A program made the position numbers and the translations under genes. The notes beneath the pieces are model-generated. The model was given only the letters and a program-made list of their open reading frames with translations. It was not told where the DNA came from and did not search any database. Of a DNA stretch of 64,000 bases, positions 1-13,720 are shown in pieces. How positions within the stretch are numbered: the stretch's first letter is position 1; each line of letters begins with the position of its first letter. Source of the stretch: Urechis unicinctus (taxonomy: Eukaryota; Annelida; Polychaeta; Xenopneusta; Urechidae); the NCBI GenBank assembly GCA_034190875.2, contig CM067348.1:8079563-8143562 (forward strand), in the 5' to 3' direction.

Positions 1-142
1 GTGACAATTGATAAAACAGTGCTACGCTAATCCTATCGGAAATCACTACTCGTCTATATAGACCGAGTCTGGAGTGTATTGCATTTTTTGCTAACGAAGA
101 TTGAAAACCAATGCCTATATGAAATATTAATAAAACGCAACG

Positions 143-205
143 GAACATTTGCTGAATAATTCATCTCAAAACACTCCACAAAGCAAGAGCCTTGCCATAA
201 CTGCA
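143..205. repeat. Diverged relative of the 9.77-kb repeat
   Basis: The stretch starting GGAACATTTGCTGA lines up over about 62 bp with 9771-9832, at roughly 75% identity by eye without gaps, including a shared CCATAAC block. It suggests a dispersed repeat family. Confidence 0.55.
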
Positions 206-2939
206 TTCTATGAAAAGATTTGGCTTTATTTTACTCCACGTGCTATATCACGGAATTAAGGCAGCTGCTCTCCACATTATTAACGGATACAAGAGTAGGG
301 CTCACACATATGACGTGACCGTGCATGCTTGCTATCAACGCCAGCATTTTGAAACGCAATAAAGCATTATAATTCCGACAGTGATCGGTTTTGAGGATAT
401 TAATACAACGACCGTGCTAAGATTGAGTATTTTTGCATTACTATCTCACAGTTATATGGGACAGAGTACTGTAGTTGTTGAAATGCAGATCAACTGATGA
501 AGCTAACCAGTAAATGGGATACTTGTCCTAAATATTTCATTATCATGTAAACAGTTGAAAAAAACATGGATTTCCGATTCCAGAATATGACCATGCCTAT
601 GAGCTCGTACAACACCACTGGATTTCTGTGCTTGACAATAATCACTTGATCAACTGCGTCATAGATTTATACAGATAATACAGTAATATACAGATCGATT
701 GGCTTCATGTGGCTTGTCGCGGAAGACCAAGTGAAACATTTCACCAACCAAATAGTAAGCATTTGCCGAGGCACACGTTTATGGGAATGTCGCACGTCAA
801 TCAAATGCACGGGAACAGCTTTAACACAGAATTAAACCAATTATGATAAATGATCGAGCAGCAAGTAGCAACTGTCACGTGCAGATGAGCGTTTGGAGAT
901 GGAAATGTCAGCACTGTACGAGTGCATGATAACGATATTAGAACATTGCTAGTCAAGTCAATCAATTTCTTGAGTTACTTTCACACCGCCGATCTTTTTA
1001 CTTACCCTCTACAATTATGTAGAATGTATGTAAATAAAACCCTGACTCAACGGAAAATGTAGGTTTTAATGGTATATTACATGATTTTGTTGTTTTGACA
1101 TTTACCAGCGCTATCATGAGAAACACCTGCTACTTGCACTGTTTCCTCAAACCAAATACTTTACCCAATGTAGTGTATAATAATTTCAATGCGGCTTTTA
1201 AGCTATACAAATTGCTCCTGGCAACCGGATAAACTTCGATGAAAAGCTCCAATGACATAATGCTCAATACAGGACCACATAAAAGAGATGCTCTACATTG
1301 TCAGTAAAGCACACGGGATTATTGTAGACAATAACAGCACCCACTACATGCGTCACCAAGACCCTAATGTATCACACAGAACTTTTATTCACAGAAGAGA
1401 AACTAGAAATTGCTTTAGTTTTTTTTAAATTTTACCTGGTACAAAAGTGGCCCGTTATTTAGGCAGTAACTGTGATGACGACCTGAGTGAATAATTTAAG
1501 CTAAACAAAAACAAAATAAATGTGCCAGGCCATAAAAAAAACTGCGAGCATCAAGAATAGGGCCTAGTAGGAATATACCTTATTGTAGAAATTATTTGGT
1601 AATGCATCGTAAGGTAGATTATTAGAGGAAACAAACAGGAGAAATAAGATCAGCTCATGTCAATAAAAGACCATCTCACATAAATGATCTTATACGAAGG
1701 ACTGCTATAGTCATGGAAGAGTGTGTTTTCAAAATAAGATACAATACGAATAAATTTTACATTGTAACATGCGAAAGAGCTAAAAGTTGATTCTAGCGTG
1801 TCTTTAACTCATACTGTATTACCCAGATGCTGTAACATCAATAGCAATCTGCTGTATTATAGCTATAAAGAACTATATTGCATGCCCTTTTGGTGTGCCT
1901 TTGCAAGAGCTATCATCCTGTAAGGTTATGTACGTAATTACTGCTCTATGTCCGAGAGTCAATATCGATGACACGATGTTCAATGATGTTGCTTATAAGT
2001 GACTCACAGCATGTTGGTGTTGACGGAATGTGTGTAGTACAATCACATGCGTATGCTTCCTTGCGCAAGAATTTCATCACCTAAATATATTTGACCGTAA
2101 TGCTAATTCACTTTTCTGTCTGATCAATTTGGCTCAGTTGGCGTAGTTCACCAGATGGTGTGTGAGCATTCCACGATACAATGTAGCAAGCAATTTGCTA
2201 AATGACCATAGCCTGGGTTTGAAGTATCGAGGGCCGAGTCAGGTTGTGTTACTGAGATTAGTATGAATCCCCGGGATCCCAAACAGCACACCCACTTCAA
2301 CCCTATGGTATCGTTGTTGCTCAGAAATTGCGTGTTACCCAAAGGGACACGTTTCACAGAGAGCATATAATTTTCATCATTATTCCGTCATGCATTTGAA
2401 TACGAACAACTGCATCTGTCAGCAGGCAAATTTATACAAAACAGTACCAATCAAAATCAGATACTGCTATGAAGAATTTTGACAATATGGATTGTACGCA
2501 CTCTGTGTGATATTGAAATCACTCTATTCTCCCCCGTAACCATTACAGGCATACTGAATACGCAGTCAGTTGAGTAGAGAGAGAGAGAGGAAAGAGGGAA
2601 GAGGCCGGAGAAATGTAAAGAGGTCAAGTCTCAAGGAGTGAGGACGAGAAGGAGCAAAGCAGGTAAAATCTTATGCCCTCGCAGTAGTTGGTATAACCAT
2701 ATAGGCTAGGGAACCGTATGTTAAGACAGGTAAGCCAGAGGCCAGGTTGAGGATCATTAGATTAATAGGAATAATGACCACAGGTATAATTGCCCTATAA
2801 TACAAGGTGGTCATTTACATAATCCAGCATCGAGCAATTACAGACCCCCAAATGGATTATGTCAAATCCTCAAATGTGAGTGGTAAGGCTTATTACCGCA
2901 TCGAAAGCACGCCATGGTTCAATTTATGACATGTTGCAT

Positions 2940-3330
2940 ATGTTACACTCCGCAATATATTCTATTAGAAGGCGGACAGGATGTTATATAGCATCCAATC
3001 TCGCCAACATTTTATGAGCCATCAATAAGGCCTCAAGGCAGCTGTACAGTCATTTGCCCCTTAGACAACACTCATCATGGGCGCCATTAGTACTGAAGCA
3101 CTAGGCAGTTGATGGTTTCATGCAATCTGACGACCTGCATAATTCGCCATCAGGCTTACCAGCAGGGATGTTGGTGACTGGTTAAAACATTAAAAAGCCA
3201 GTCATTGCAACACCGCCATCGCGTGACGTCATATATTCGCCTTAGATGGCGAGTGTAGCTTAATACAATTAGGCAGAAGCATGATTACTCAAGTCAATCG
3301 CTCTACACTAACAAGCGACAGCATGTCTAC
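2940..3330. repeat. Diverged dispersed repeat, copy 1
   Basis: Shares several blocks in the same order with 13010-13360, for example GGGCGCCA followed by TTACTG/AGTACTG and AGCA, and TAAAACATTA...CCATCGCGTGAC against TAAACACATTA...CATCGCAATCGCTGAC. Boundaries are uncertain. Confidence 0.35.
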
Positions 3331-3833
3331 TATTGAACCTAATCGGAATAAACTGCGAACCAATGTTACCACAGCCGGTAACAATCAGCCGCGAGGATGA
3401 CAATATAAACGTACGGCAAAATAGTGCGCAAGTGATAAGTCAATGATGCCATGTGTTGTAATAGCACATTGCACATTCACCCTCACCCCTAATCATTTCT
3501 TGAACTTAAACTTCCTGACTTGCAGTGTCCTCTAAACGGTTTGATACCGGAAGTGTCCGAGAGAAGTTTATAAACAGTAAATTCCTTAACATTAAATAGC
3601 ATATCTCTCCATTATGCCAACATTGATAGCTAACGCTCACAAAACAATCGAATTATTCATGTAATTGAGCAGCATCAGAATTGCATGTCATGGTTGAGTT
3701 TGACACACACGTGATTTGTCATTTCACCCTGGCAATGACAACTGATATCTCCCATGCATATAGTTGGATGCGAATTGCATCCCACGCATGTCATACCCAA
3801 ACGGAGGAGCTGGGGGGGATTCTGTATAAAACA

Positions 3834-3974
3834 AGTATGTATGTATGTATATATATACATGTATATATATATATATATATATGTATGTATATGTATATGT
3901 TTATACACATATGTATATATATATGTTTATACTCATATATATATAAATATATGTATAGAGAGAGAGAGAGAGAT
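3834..3974. repeat. TATG/TA microsatellite followed by GA repeat
   Basis: ATGT and TA dinucleotide tracts at 3834-3957, then (GA)n at 3957-3973. Confidence 0.95.
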
Positions 3975-6900
3975 GATATAAGTTGAATGTTACAGTATAT
4001 CGCAAAGTTACTGCTGCATTATTTCCTACGTTATATAGTAATTTATGTTTCTTTAATAGTCATACATATAGTAACAAAGCCAATGGTAAGTCACGCTCAA
4101 TTTTTATGCATATTAGTACATGCATATTTGTACTTTCATACGCGCACAGTTAATACTTGTCCCTGTTGTTGCTTGCGAATGTTTATCAACCTTTTGTGGT
4201 AAAAATAGCACATCCTGTTCCGATTAATTTGAGGTATTAGTCTGCAAATTGTTAACTTCTTTCTAACACGCACCCTGAATGGCTCCCTCATAAGCGGTCC
4301 GAGTGTACGTTGTTGATACGGGGAGGTATATTCAGAACAAGCGATCAACCAGAAACCATTTCTCCAGTTCTGTCAAAACGCCCAGCGGCAATCTATCGAC
4401 CTATTCGCGGAATAATGTATGTTTGATCAGCTCTGGTCTATTATAGCGTTGACTTCCTGCGCAACACTACTTCAAGGGCTTGGACTTTCATCCTCAACAT
4501 CAGATACACGCTCACGCGATGGTACGTCCTGCGGTGTCACTACAAATGTTTCTCCTTTGAAATCTGACAAAGGGGATACTGCACATCGTTAAGAGCCTTT
4601 GTTCTTGGCGATCTTAGTAATGGACTTAAGAACGGCAACACACGTAAGCAAACTCAAGTGCTCCGTAAAGACACCAAACAATAACCAGTATAGTGAAATA
4701 AAAATGTCGGACATTTACAAGATCGAGCAATATATGCAATGATAAGCGCACAAGACACTGTCTGTCAAATATATACACAAATTTAGTGGTACATTTAGTG
4801 TCTCCTTTAATAAGACGTTCGTACGATGAATCATGCATGAAACTTATGGTGTAAACGTTGTTCTTGTACAATGCGCGTGTCTAGTGCATGACATCATTAG
4901 CAAAAATAGAGTAGGAAGCAGTACACATCAATCCGAGGCGAACTGACATCTGTGACCGGTCAAGAAATGGATTGTGATTTAGTGGTACTTTGGTGCCTTC
5001 CTATATATCATTTTCTAGACATCGCACAGTAAAATATATCACTGGAATGAAGCCAATACTATTTATCAAATTGGAAGGCATCTTTAGATAAATGTTTAGG
5101 GTGCAGGCAGATGCGTAATTCAATGTGAGGGCGATGCAATTGGGAATCGTCTGTTGTCGTTCATTGGCATTGAAGTTTTAAATTTGACTTCCGATGCCAC
5201 ATATTTTACTATTGAATGGAAGTAAGCATTGAATGCTGATATGTTTGTGATACAAACCTGTGTAATGACCCGCGTATGAGGCGTTTAGAGAAATAGAGAA
5301 AATGTTACTTTCGATCTTCGTAGCGTACATTGTAAGCAAATTGAAAGACTACATTCATATCATGCTCGTGTGCATTTATTCATATCTTCATATATGTAAT
5401 ACAAGTGAGCGACCTGCATTACAGTCAGCATTTGATATCTAATCAGGATATAATTCAATATACACTACTTTAAGCATTATCCAAAAGCAATAATATTCGA
5501 AGTGGAAAATGCTATTTTGCAAATCTGCATGCAAAGTGCAGTTAATACGAGGCTTCCTTTGTGTCCGTTATCTCGTTTGTTGAACAAACTGATATCAAAC
5601 GTTAAGCCTTTATATTCAATATAAGTAATACTTATTTATCGGTTTGTCTGGTTTACTTCCATCCAGCAATATTGCTTTGTCAGCTATTTCCTCATTGATT
5701 ATTCCTGCATTTCGGGGTTTCTTTCGGATGAATATGTACTCAAGTAATCGGTGAATGATGTGTGTCGAACGTTAGACGATCGCACCTGATAGTCTTACCG
5801 TTCGTTGAATTTTAATATCAAAAACAGCTCTGTCGATAAGTATGGCCCCTCTTTTGACAGAAGGCAGTGCATTTCTATTTTGTAGCCCAGAACTTTTTAT
5901 TCAGTTATTCATGATTTGTTCACAAATCCCATCAATGATCGCAAGATTCTAACTACTGCAAAACACGAAAACTATATCTATGATTTACACGCGACATAAC
6001 CGGAACACTAGCGTGACACTACCGTGACACAACCGTGACACTACCGCTAGCCGGCGGATGATCTACATTGATTCATTTTGAATTTACCGGCATCCATTTT
6101 TTCCCGTACAGTCTTTCTTATTATGAAAACCTATTATTCAATCAAAATATAAGACTGTACAAGCAGCGATCCTTTGAGAGCAGATGAAGTGTACAGTGAA
6201 TATATCAGCTTTCCCATTTATATTAGATGCTATATCGCATTTACCATATCTCTGAAGCAGCTCTGAAAACAGCTGATCATTGTCCTGTGGATAGGAGAAT
6301 CAATAATGAAATTCGGTTCACCATTGAAATCAGACAATGTAGGTACCATTTAAATATTTAACTTTGCTTTTCAGTGCAGATTGGACAATAATATTAATGT
6401 TAACGATTGCTATAAATATATGTAGCATTTATTAACCTTTGGATCACGCCAAATGCTACTACATGCAAATTAATAACAATATATGTTCCCGCTGCGTGGC
6501 ATAGTTACATTTGCTGGCCACGTAGATTTGTGCAACGTAACTGGGTGTCATCTGGATGTAAACGAGCCTTGTTTGAGCACAGGAAGTACCATACAAACTA
6601 ATGCCTGATGATTTTATGCCAATCAGTATCGTTCACGCTGCAGATATAAACCACAGAGCTTAGGCTTTGATGGAGATTATTGGTGAGTCACATGACACCC
6701 AAACCACTCTTCAAATTGCCGGAACAAAGTTGTTCATAGGAACGGTCTAGCGGGAGAAGGATATCTGCAAAGTGGGCTTATTCTCTTCATGATTTATATC
6801 TTTACATTGTAACATTTTGTAGCCATATATTTAAAGATCATACGGGCCTACCGCGAAGTCTTTTATGCGAATGCGGGGAGCATTGTTAGCAAGTTGCAAG

Positions 6901-9772
6901 AATTAAGGTAGGAAGAAGTAGGTTCCAGTTCACCATATGTCATTGCCAACGTTTTAGAGCTGGAAATGTGCAGCACGCTTAAATCAAGCTTCCGTTTATC
7001 AGAGCCTTAGAAATGTCACACAGGATACCAATGCTAACAGAAGAGGGTGTATACTTTTATGCGATTTATGAATCGTTGTGCCTTTTGTAGACGTGACATG
7101 TGCTATATGCGTTGACACACAAAGGGTAGTTGCTGGACACCTTTCTTTTCTCAATTTCCATACATGATATTGTCGAGTAAACTGTGTAGTGACGGTCTGT
7201 AAGAATAGCGCGAGCCGTTCAACGTTAACCATGTTGATAGTTGCAAGATGTAAGGCACAAAATGAACTGATATCGTTCAGTATTTTGTCCCTGTCAAAAA
7301 CGAACATATCACGACGGTAATGGATACAAATGATTTGGATGCTGAGTCAGCAATCCTTAAGTGCTATTACCAACTTTGCCGAACCCTTTTAGCCTGACCC
7401 TGTTTATGAATCCCACAGCTGGGACCGAAACTATTGATCTACCAGGCCGCGATGTTAGGGCAACGACACGTCCTCAAGGCTACTGTTCCTTTGTAACGGT
7501 ACCTTATACAGTGTATAACATCATGCCTGCGAATGAGCAATAGAACCTCAACACAATTATCGACGATTGTAAACACGCTGTTGATAATGAACCGCAATAT
7601 TCGGCAGAAAGGCCTGTCCGAATTGTCAATCGTGTAAATTAATATGACTAATGATGGTTCTGTTTCTATGATATATAGGTCTATGGTGTGCATTAGTGCG
7701 CTGCATTATTACATAACAAGCTTAATTATAACTTAACTCTGCTCTAATGCAGAGGCAAGCACAAAACAATAGAGAGGCAGCATATACACCATTTTGCCGT
7801 ATGAGCATTCAAGTTGTTACCTTTGGAATCGATCAGCTTGTTTAATATTTCTGCTACTGGAATTTGGGGAAAGAGGGAAAATAGAGGATACATTGATTAC
7901 TTCAACATAATCGAATGTTATGGATAAGAATGAATATCGATTAGTGTGAAACATCGCTACACAATGAAACATGTCTGGTCGTAGAGTGTCAATCAGTGTT
8001 GTTGGAAGTAAATGTGTAACATGTAACAAACGTGAACTACTATTTTGCGCCAGAAGATTCAGTTGAATGTACCATAACTAGTTGAATTGACGTAACTAGT
8101 TGTACACTATTTAGTGACGTATTTGGTTTTTTATCGAGTATTGTACTGGTAAGGCTAGGAAATATGGTTTTCCCGCGCTATTTGATTCGAACAAAAAGGG
8201 GATACACATTAAACTTGAGAAGCCTCTGAAGTTGTTTGTCGATGTTAGACAGCTCTAATCACACCACTAGGACCGGGTTTTGCAAATACAATGGATCAAA
8301 ATATTGTTTTAGCAAAGTGAGGGGTGGACCTTATACACACTTAACTATATTTGCCAGTGAGTCATAGCTATCTTTAGAATACATTTTGTCAAATCACAGC
8401 TTAAGAAATCGATTAACGCCAACCTTGCGAATTCGACTAAATGCGACATCTGATGTTGTTGTTTATACAGGTCAGCATTCATCTGTCTTAGTGGTGACAT
8501 TGTGGAATGGACATGAAGATGCACTTTCCTAATATATATACGCCACAAAGGAGGGATGGTATTACCAACGTGTCACGCTGCATGGACTGTATAAGATGTT
8601 TTTCGTGATATAAGCGGATGACACAAAAGCTGCCCATTGCGTGCAACGCGATTTGATCAACAAACTTGACGTTACAGCATTGCAGAAAGGGTAAAGTCAT
8701 CAATGATAATTGCGTCAGGCATTCAGACTGAGTGTACACTTGCATGAAGATTAGAGTTGTTTGCCACAACGTCCGCAGTAGCAATGGATTCAAGTAGAGA
8801 AAATCATAAAATCAAACCTGAAGATTGCGGCTGTACCAACATGGCCGAAACTGACGGCCGATTGACCGCGAGACCAGATGACACACTGCTGGTCAGGGGC
8901 TAAGTGGTAAGAGGTATACGTCCTCTCGGATAGGAGAGAAGGCGATGTCAGATGCCAACTGGAGGAATGGGTATCGGATGGGTTCATCTTGAGATATAGG
9001 CGTTGACCAGGCGCTTATATAATCAGAGTTACAGATTGGCAGCTGTAAAGCCGAGTGTTATTCTCGTAATAACTCGTTGAACCTAGACTAGTTGCACTGG
9101 AGTTCTATTAAGACACTATCAGACCGCATCGTAAAGAAGCAATTAACCATACCTTCTTTGTGATATAGAGATTTATGAAAGAGTTCAAAGAACAGCTTCA
9201 ACTATAGTCTGGTGTATATATGTGATAAACCACGAACAGCCACTTCTGAGCTTGGATTGACCTCCTTTAAAGCAAGGCTTTGGTAAGCTGATCCTATTGT
9301 TTTCATAGATTAATTAAGCATCCTTATTTTGGGGTATTTATACTTAGCCAGTAGATTAAGAAACTAATGAGTATTCTCATTAAATAAAGCTCCTGTCGTG
9401 TAATTTACTTAACACTAGATGCGTGCCGCCCAGACCGGAAGAGAAATAATCGACTGTATAGGCAGCACTACGAAAACAACCTAATGATGCTAAATTGCGT
9501 ATATAACTACATTCGTTGGGATAGTTGGCCAATATAAACAAAATTCCGACAGTGATATCACCGAAACATATTGATAACATGCAGTTAAAACCTACCTGAA
9601 TTATTTCATTTAAAAGAGGGTTTGCTAATTTATAGTTCTTATTGTATTCCATGCTGCAAGAATGGAATACACCATCGATACACGGATCCATGAATCTACC
9701 CAAACGTTGACTATACACCGAAAAGCGCAGACTGTCGTGAATTGAAAATGTTACTATGCAAAGACTGACCGG
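3975..9772. other. No gene recognised
   Basis: AT-rich, no coding-like stretch. A small 11-12-bp tandem repeat around GTGACACTACC lies at 6007-6047, bracketed by CTAGCG and CGCTAG. Confidence 0.6.
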
Positions 9773-10294
9773 AACATTTGCTGAGTAATTATTCCCGAAA
9801 CCTTCCAGGAAGCAAATACCTAGCCATAACGGTTGGATTTTTATGGTCTGCCGAGATGTTGCAGGTGGTGTCACATCGAATAATTAATGTAAAACAAAAT
9901 GAAACACGCAAAGGAACCTGCACGCACACTAAGTACGATGTGTACTCATATGCCAGGAACAACAATGGTGATACATCGTGTATTAACCATGACCCATTTT
10001 CCACTACGTCATTAGATTGTCACAAGATAAGACAACATTTGCTGAGTAATTATTCCCGAAACCTTCCAGGAAGCAAATACCTAGCCATAACGGTTGGATT
10101 TTTATGGTCTGCCGAGATGTTGCAGGTGGTGTCACATCGAATAATTAATGTAAAACAAAATGAAACACGCAAAGGAACCTGCACGCACACTAAGTACGAT
10201 GTGTACTCATATGCCAGGAACAACAATGGTGATACATCGTGTATTAACCATGACCCATTTTCCACTACGTCATTAGATTGTCACAAGATAAGAC
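9773..10294. repeat. Exact 261-bp tandem duplication (2 copies)
   Basis: Copies at 9773-10033 and 10034-10294 are identical as far as I can read, so the duplication is recent. Because 261 is a multiple of three, open frames run through both copies (175 codons on +, 71 codons in each copy on -). I see no protein family and treat these as chance frames. Confidence 0.95.
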
Positions 10295-11489
10295 ACCATG
10301 TGTGACAATCAACATACGAAACAGAAATCTTAATGCTTCTTTACTAGAAGTTTTATGCAATATCTCTGATTTTATGAAATATTCGTTTCCATTTTAACGA
10401 CTGATAAAGAATAAATTTGACGCCTTTTTACCACTTTTGCTGCTAGGTTGTGATTGTGTTAGGTTGTAGTAGCGGTAACTGTGATATTTAGTTAACCTTC
10501 GCTATCGAGAGTAAAACCGAAACAGTACCTGGCTAATTTCAACTCAAAAATAATATGACAAGGACGAAATGTATTATCATTAGTATACACCTGATAACTT
10601 CAATGCAAATGCTGATGCCGAATATTGATTCATTGCCCAATTATGCACATCAAATACGACATAAAGCATCGGGGTTTTACTTGGCTTTATTTGATGTAGC
10701 GGCAGTCATGCCTTTGGATCATCATGATGTTTGGTCATTCCTCCAATAGAAGTCAATATCAATCGCGCATGATCCTGTTCCCCTTTACAGGTGGCTAACC
10801 ATCAGGTAAGACTACAGGTAACAGAATGATCAGTCACAACATGAATGATCGTCCCCTATGTCCGTAACAGATAGCAGTTCGGCCTTGTTGTTGATGCCAT
10901 TTGTTGGTCGCGTCATCCTCCACAATACATCCCCAGCAGACTCCTTGTCTAGCAGCAGCCAGTTCGTATTCTTCAACATCTCAACAGCTGGTCCCATCTA
11001 TCGTAACTCACATGTTCGTTGACAAACTGACAGGAACAGGTTGACTAATTGACCGCCGAGTGGGGGGGGGGGGTCACTGAAAGTTTATTTACCACGAAAG
11101 TCTTGGCAACATCATGAAGCGAACTAATAGATTTTATTCTATTTTCTTGTAAAATCATGGCCATTAACAACAGGTAATGATATCCTGACGGATATCCTGA
11201 CATAAATGGTGTTACATGTTAAAACTACAACGGGTGTTTGAATAGATAATGGTCCATCTATCGATAGGTCACACAGATGTGCCGTCATATATATTATTGG
11301 CACATTAAGAATACTATCTACACAGCCTTTAAAACCCAGTTTTCATACCCTTCATTTTATTGGTATGTTCTAGTCGACCCCTTGTATATCACTACAGGTC
11401 TATACGCTGCTTGAAAGTCAATGGAACTCGTTAGTGCACTCTGGACTTAAAACCTTATGCAGGTGCACGAAGGCCGACAAGTTTCAAAT

Positions 11490-11810
11490 ATCAGGTGTTA
11501 ATCCAAGGCCTACTTTTTATGCGGTTAAACACTATAACATTGTAAATATTACATGTCGTCATCAGCGCTATCGGTACGATGATACACACCTGTTATAACT
11601 GATATATAGGCTAATAAAAACACAACGATACTCTCCAGCTTGCTGCCCTATCCAGACCTCTGATCAGTATAAAACTATGACATATCAACCTAAGGCCTAC
11701 TTTTTATGCACATCAGAAGTATTACATGGGGTCGTAAGTTCTATCTGTACGATGACACACAGCTCTTATTAATGATACAGACCGATGAAAACAAGAACAC
11801 CTGCTAACGC
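11490..11810. repeat. Diverged tandem duplication, ~150 bp unit
   Basis: Copies at about 11490-11640 and 11683-11810 share AAGGCCTACTTTTTATG, then ATTACATG, GTACGATGA, CACA and ATGAAAACA-type blocks in the same order. Confidence 0.6.
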
Positions 11811-13009
11811 TAGCATCCTGTTTCGTTAAATAACTGTGATTAATATATACGGGCATCAATGTCATTGATACAGCATCATTTATCTACAGAACTTTCATTT
11901 TTAACATTATCTACCTACCCAACAACAAACTTCTAGACTTGGCAATACGAGATTTTTCTTCCGAATTTTCATAAGTTATGCAAGTATCGTGCCTACAGAT
12001 TCATAAACGTATTTCGTTAGCCTGGGCAGGAATATATGCAATGCAATTAACATGGTGCTCGCTGATGTCACTGGATGTTTTTTAGGAGGACGTTGACGAG
12101 AGATATCAGTTTTACTGAGATGATTTTGCGTCATCACGTAATCACTTGGCGTTTAATATAGCTACGAAGCATTTGTTCATTATCAGCTGACTTGATTGTC
12201 GATAGCATTTCCCAAAAAGCGAAAATGATAATTTGTGGTATCAGGAATGTTATAAACGGAATTTGAATGTCATGCTGGGTAAAAATGTTGCGCCATAATT
12301 GGGCAGCGTTTGATCCCTATTTTAACACTGAGGATGCCACCTTCGACCTAATCACTCATCATATTTGTCAACAAAAGCAACACCTGCATTCATACAATAG
12401 TTACCATCAGCGATCCCACTCTGGTGGCAAGCTTGCTGATGAGTACACTTAAAGCCTCAGAAATGTTCTACATCAGTCGGGTTGTTACATTCTACCTGTA
12501 AAGATTGTGACTCAAAAGGCCGCTCAAAAGCAAGCTCTCAAATGTAGTGTATTTGTGACTACATATGTCGATAATGTGTTACATCAACTGCTTTCATCCA
12601 GTTGCAAAACCACTTGTTTGGCAATGGTTAACTGTCCACACAATGATGTATATGTATTATTGTTATATCTTCGCATAGGGAAAATGACGCAATGGTTAAG
12701 GTTTATTGATGGCCAGCTGAATGTCGTCATTGACTGGCTGTAATTGTAATTATCATACAATCATCAAGCAATAGTAATATGCCAGGGATGCTATAACCGC
12801 AATCATCATGCGAATGTGCTTGGCCTGCATTCTACATCATTTAGATATATTGGGTCTCGTGACTTCTTAAGGGCCTCATCATATGTCGTTAATCGAATAT
12901 GATGCCGATGATTAACGATAATTTCAAGCATGCATTATCACAGCTCAATATTTGTGCAAACTGTGCTATGCCTTTTCTTATTTATTAGTCGTGTTATTCC
13001 CCATCGACG

Positions 13010-13360
13010 GGATAGCCAACCGAATAAAGTAGCAACCGCTGTCAATGGCTCTTTTCTATCTGTGTGAATGAGGGACAAGGTGTTATGCACCATACATTGT
13101 CGCAAACATGTACTGTTTTAGGCATTGCTCCCATAGATAACCTGAACATCCATTGGGGGCGCCACTGTTACTGCAGCACAGGTCGATTGGGAGTCTCATG
13201 TCACCGATAATGTACGAGACATGGGACCTGCTCGCAGTATGCATCATTCGTCATTTGCATTATCGTGTCCATGACTTGTAAACACATTACATCCCCAATT
13301 ATTACGGCATCGCAATCGCTGACCGTCTGTGGGATTAAACTAACACTAGCGAAGTCCGGT
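13010..13360. repeat. Diverged dispersed repeat, copy 2
   Basis: Colinear with the segment near 2.9-3.3 kb over the blocks GCTCCCATAGATAACCT, GGGCGCCACTG and the TAAACACATTA stretch. The match is interrupted and old. Confidence 0.35.
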
Positions 13361-13654
13361 CTTTAAGGAAGGCAATATTTATGCCATTACCTTTATTTAT
13401 CGAAATGGTTGCATTGAGGTCAATAACGATCCGTGAGGGCGTTGATTGTGGGTCAATCCTTTAGTTAGCTATTGCGCTTTTCAATTACCTTGTGTATCTT
13501 CCATCAGCTACATATGTCTGAGTGCTTACTATGTTTTAGCAGAAACACGATTGCCTTTTTATCGCACTCAACCCACAACTGTTAATCGAGGTAAACTGAG
13601 TACTGATGTTACCTCATGGTCTTCTACGAAGCCAGCAACAATGAAGACCTACAG

Positions 13655-13720
13655 GATCGCTACAGCGAGGATGGTGATCGCTACAGCGAGGATGGTGATC
13701 GCTACAGCGAGGATGGTGAT
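13655..13720. repeat. 21-bp tandem repeat, 3 copies
   Basis: Unit GATCGCTACAGCGAGGATGG plus one base; the copies are exact. Confidence 0.9.

Larger units (their letters stand above)
1..3833. other. No gene recognised
   Basis: AT-rich DNA with only short random frames. It holds the repeat relative at 143-205, a purine-rich tract at 2574-2660 and part of a dispersed repeat at about 2940-3330. Confidence 0.6.

Noticed and set aside
2129..2230. tRNA-derived SINE: TGGCTCAGTTGG resembles an A box
   Set aside because: The candidate B box (GGGTTTGAAGTA) is a poor match and too far away; no cloverleaf and no tail found.
9778..10305. 175-codon ORF
   Set aside because: It exists only because an exact 261-bp (87-codon) unit is duplicated; no domain and no splice context.
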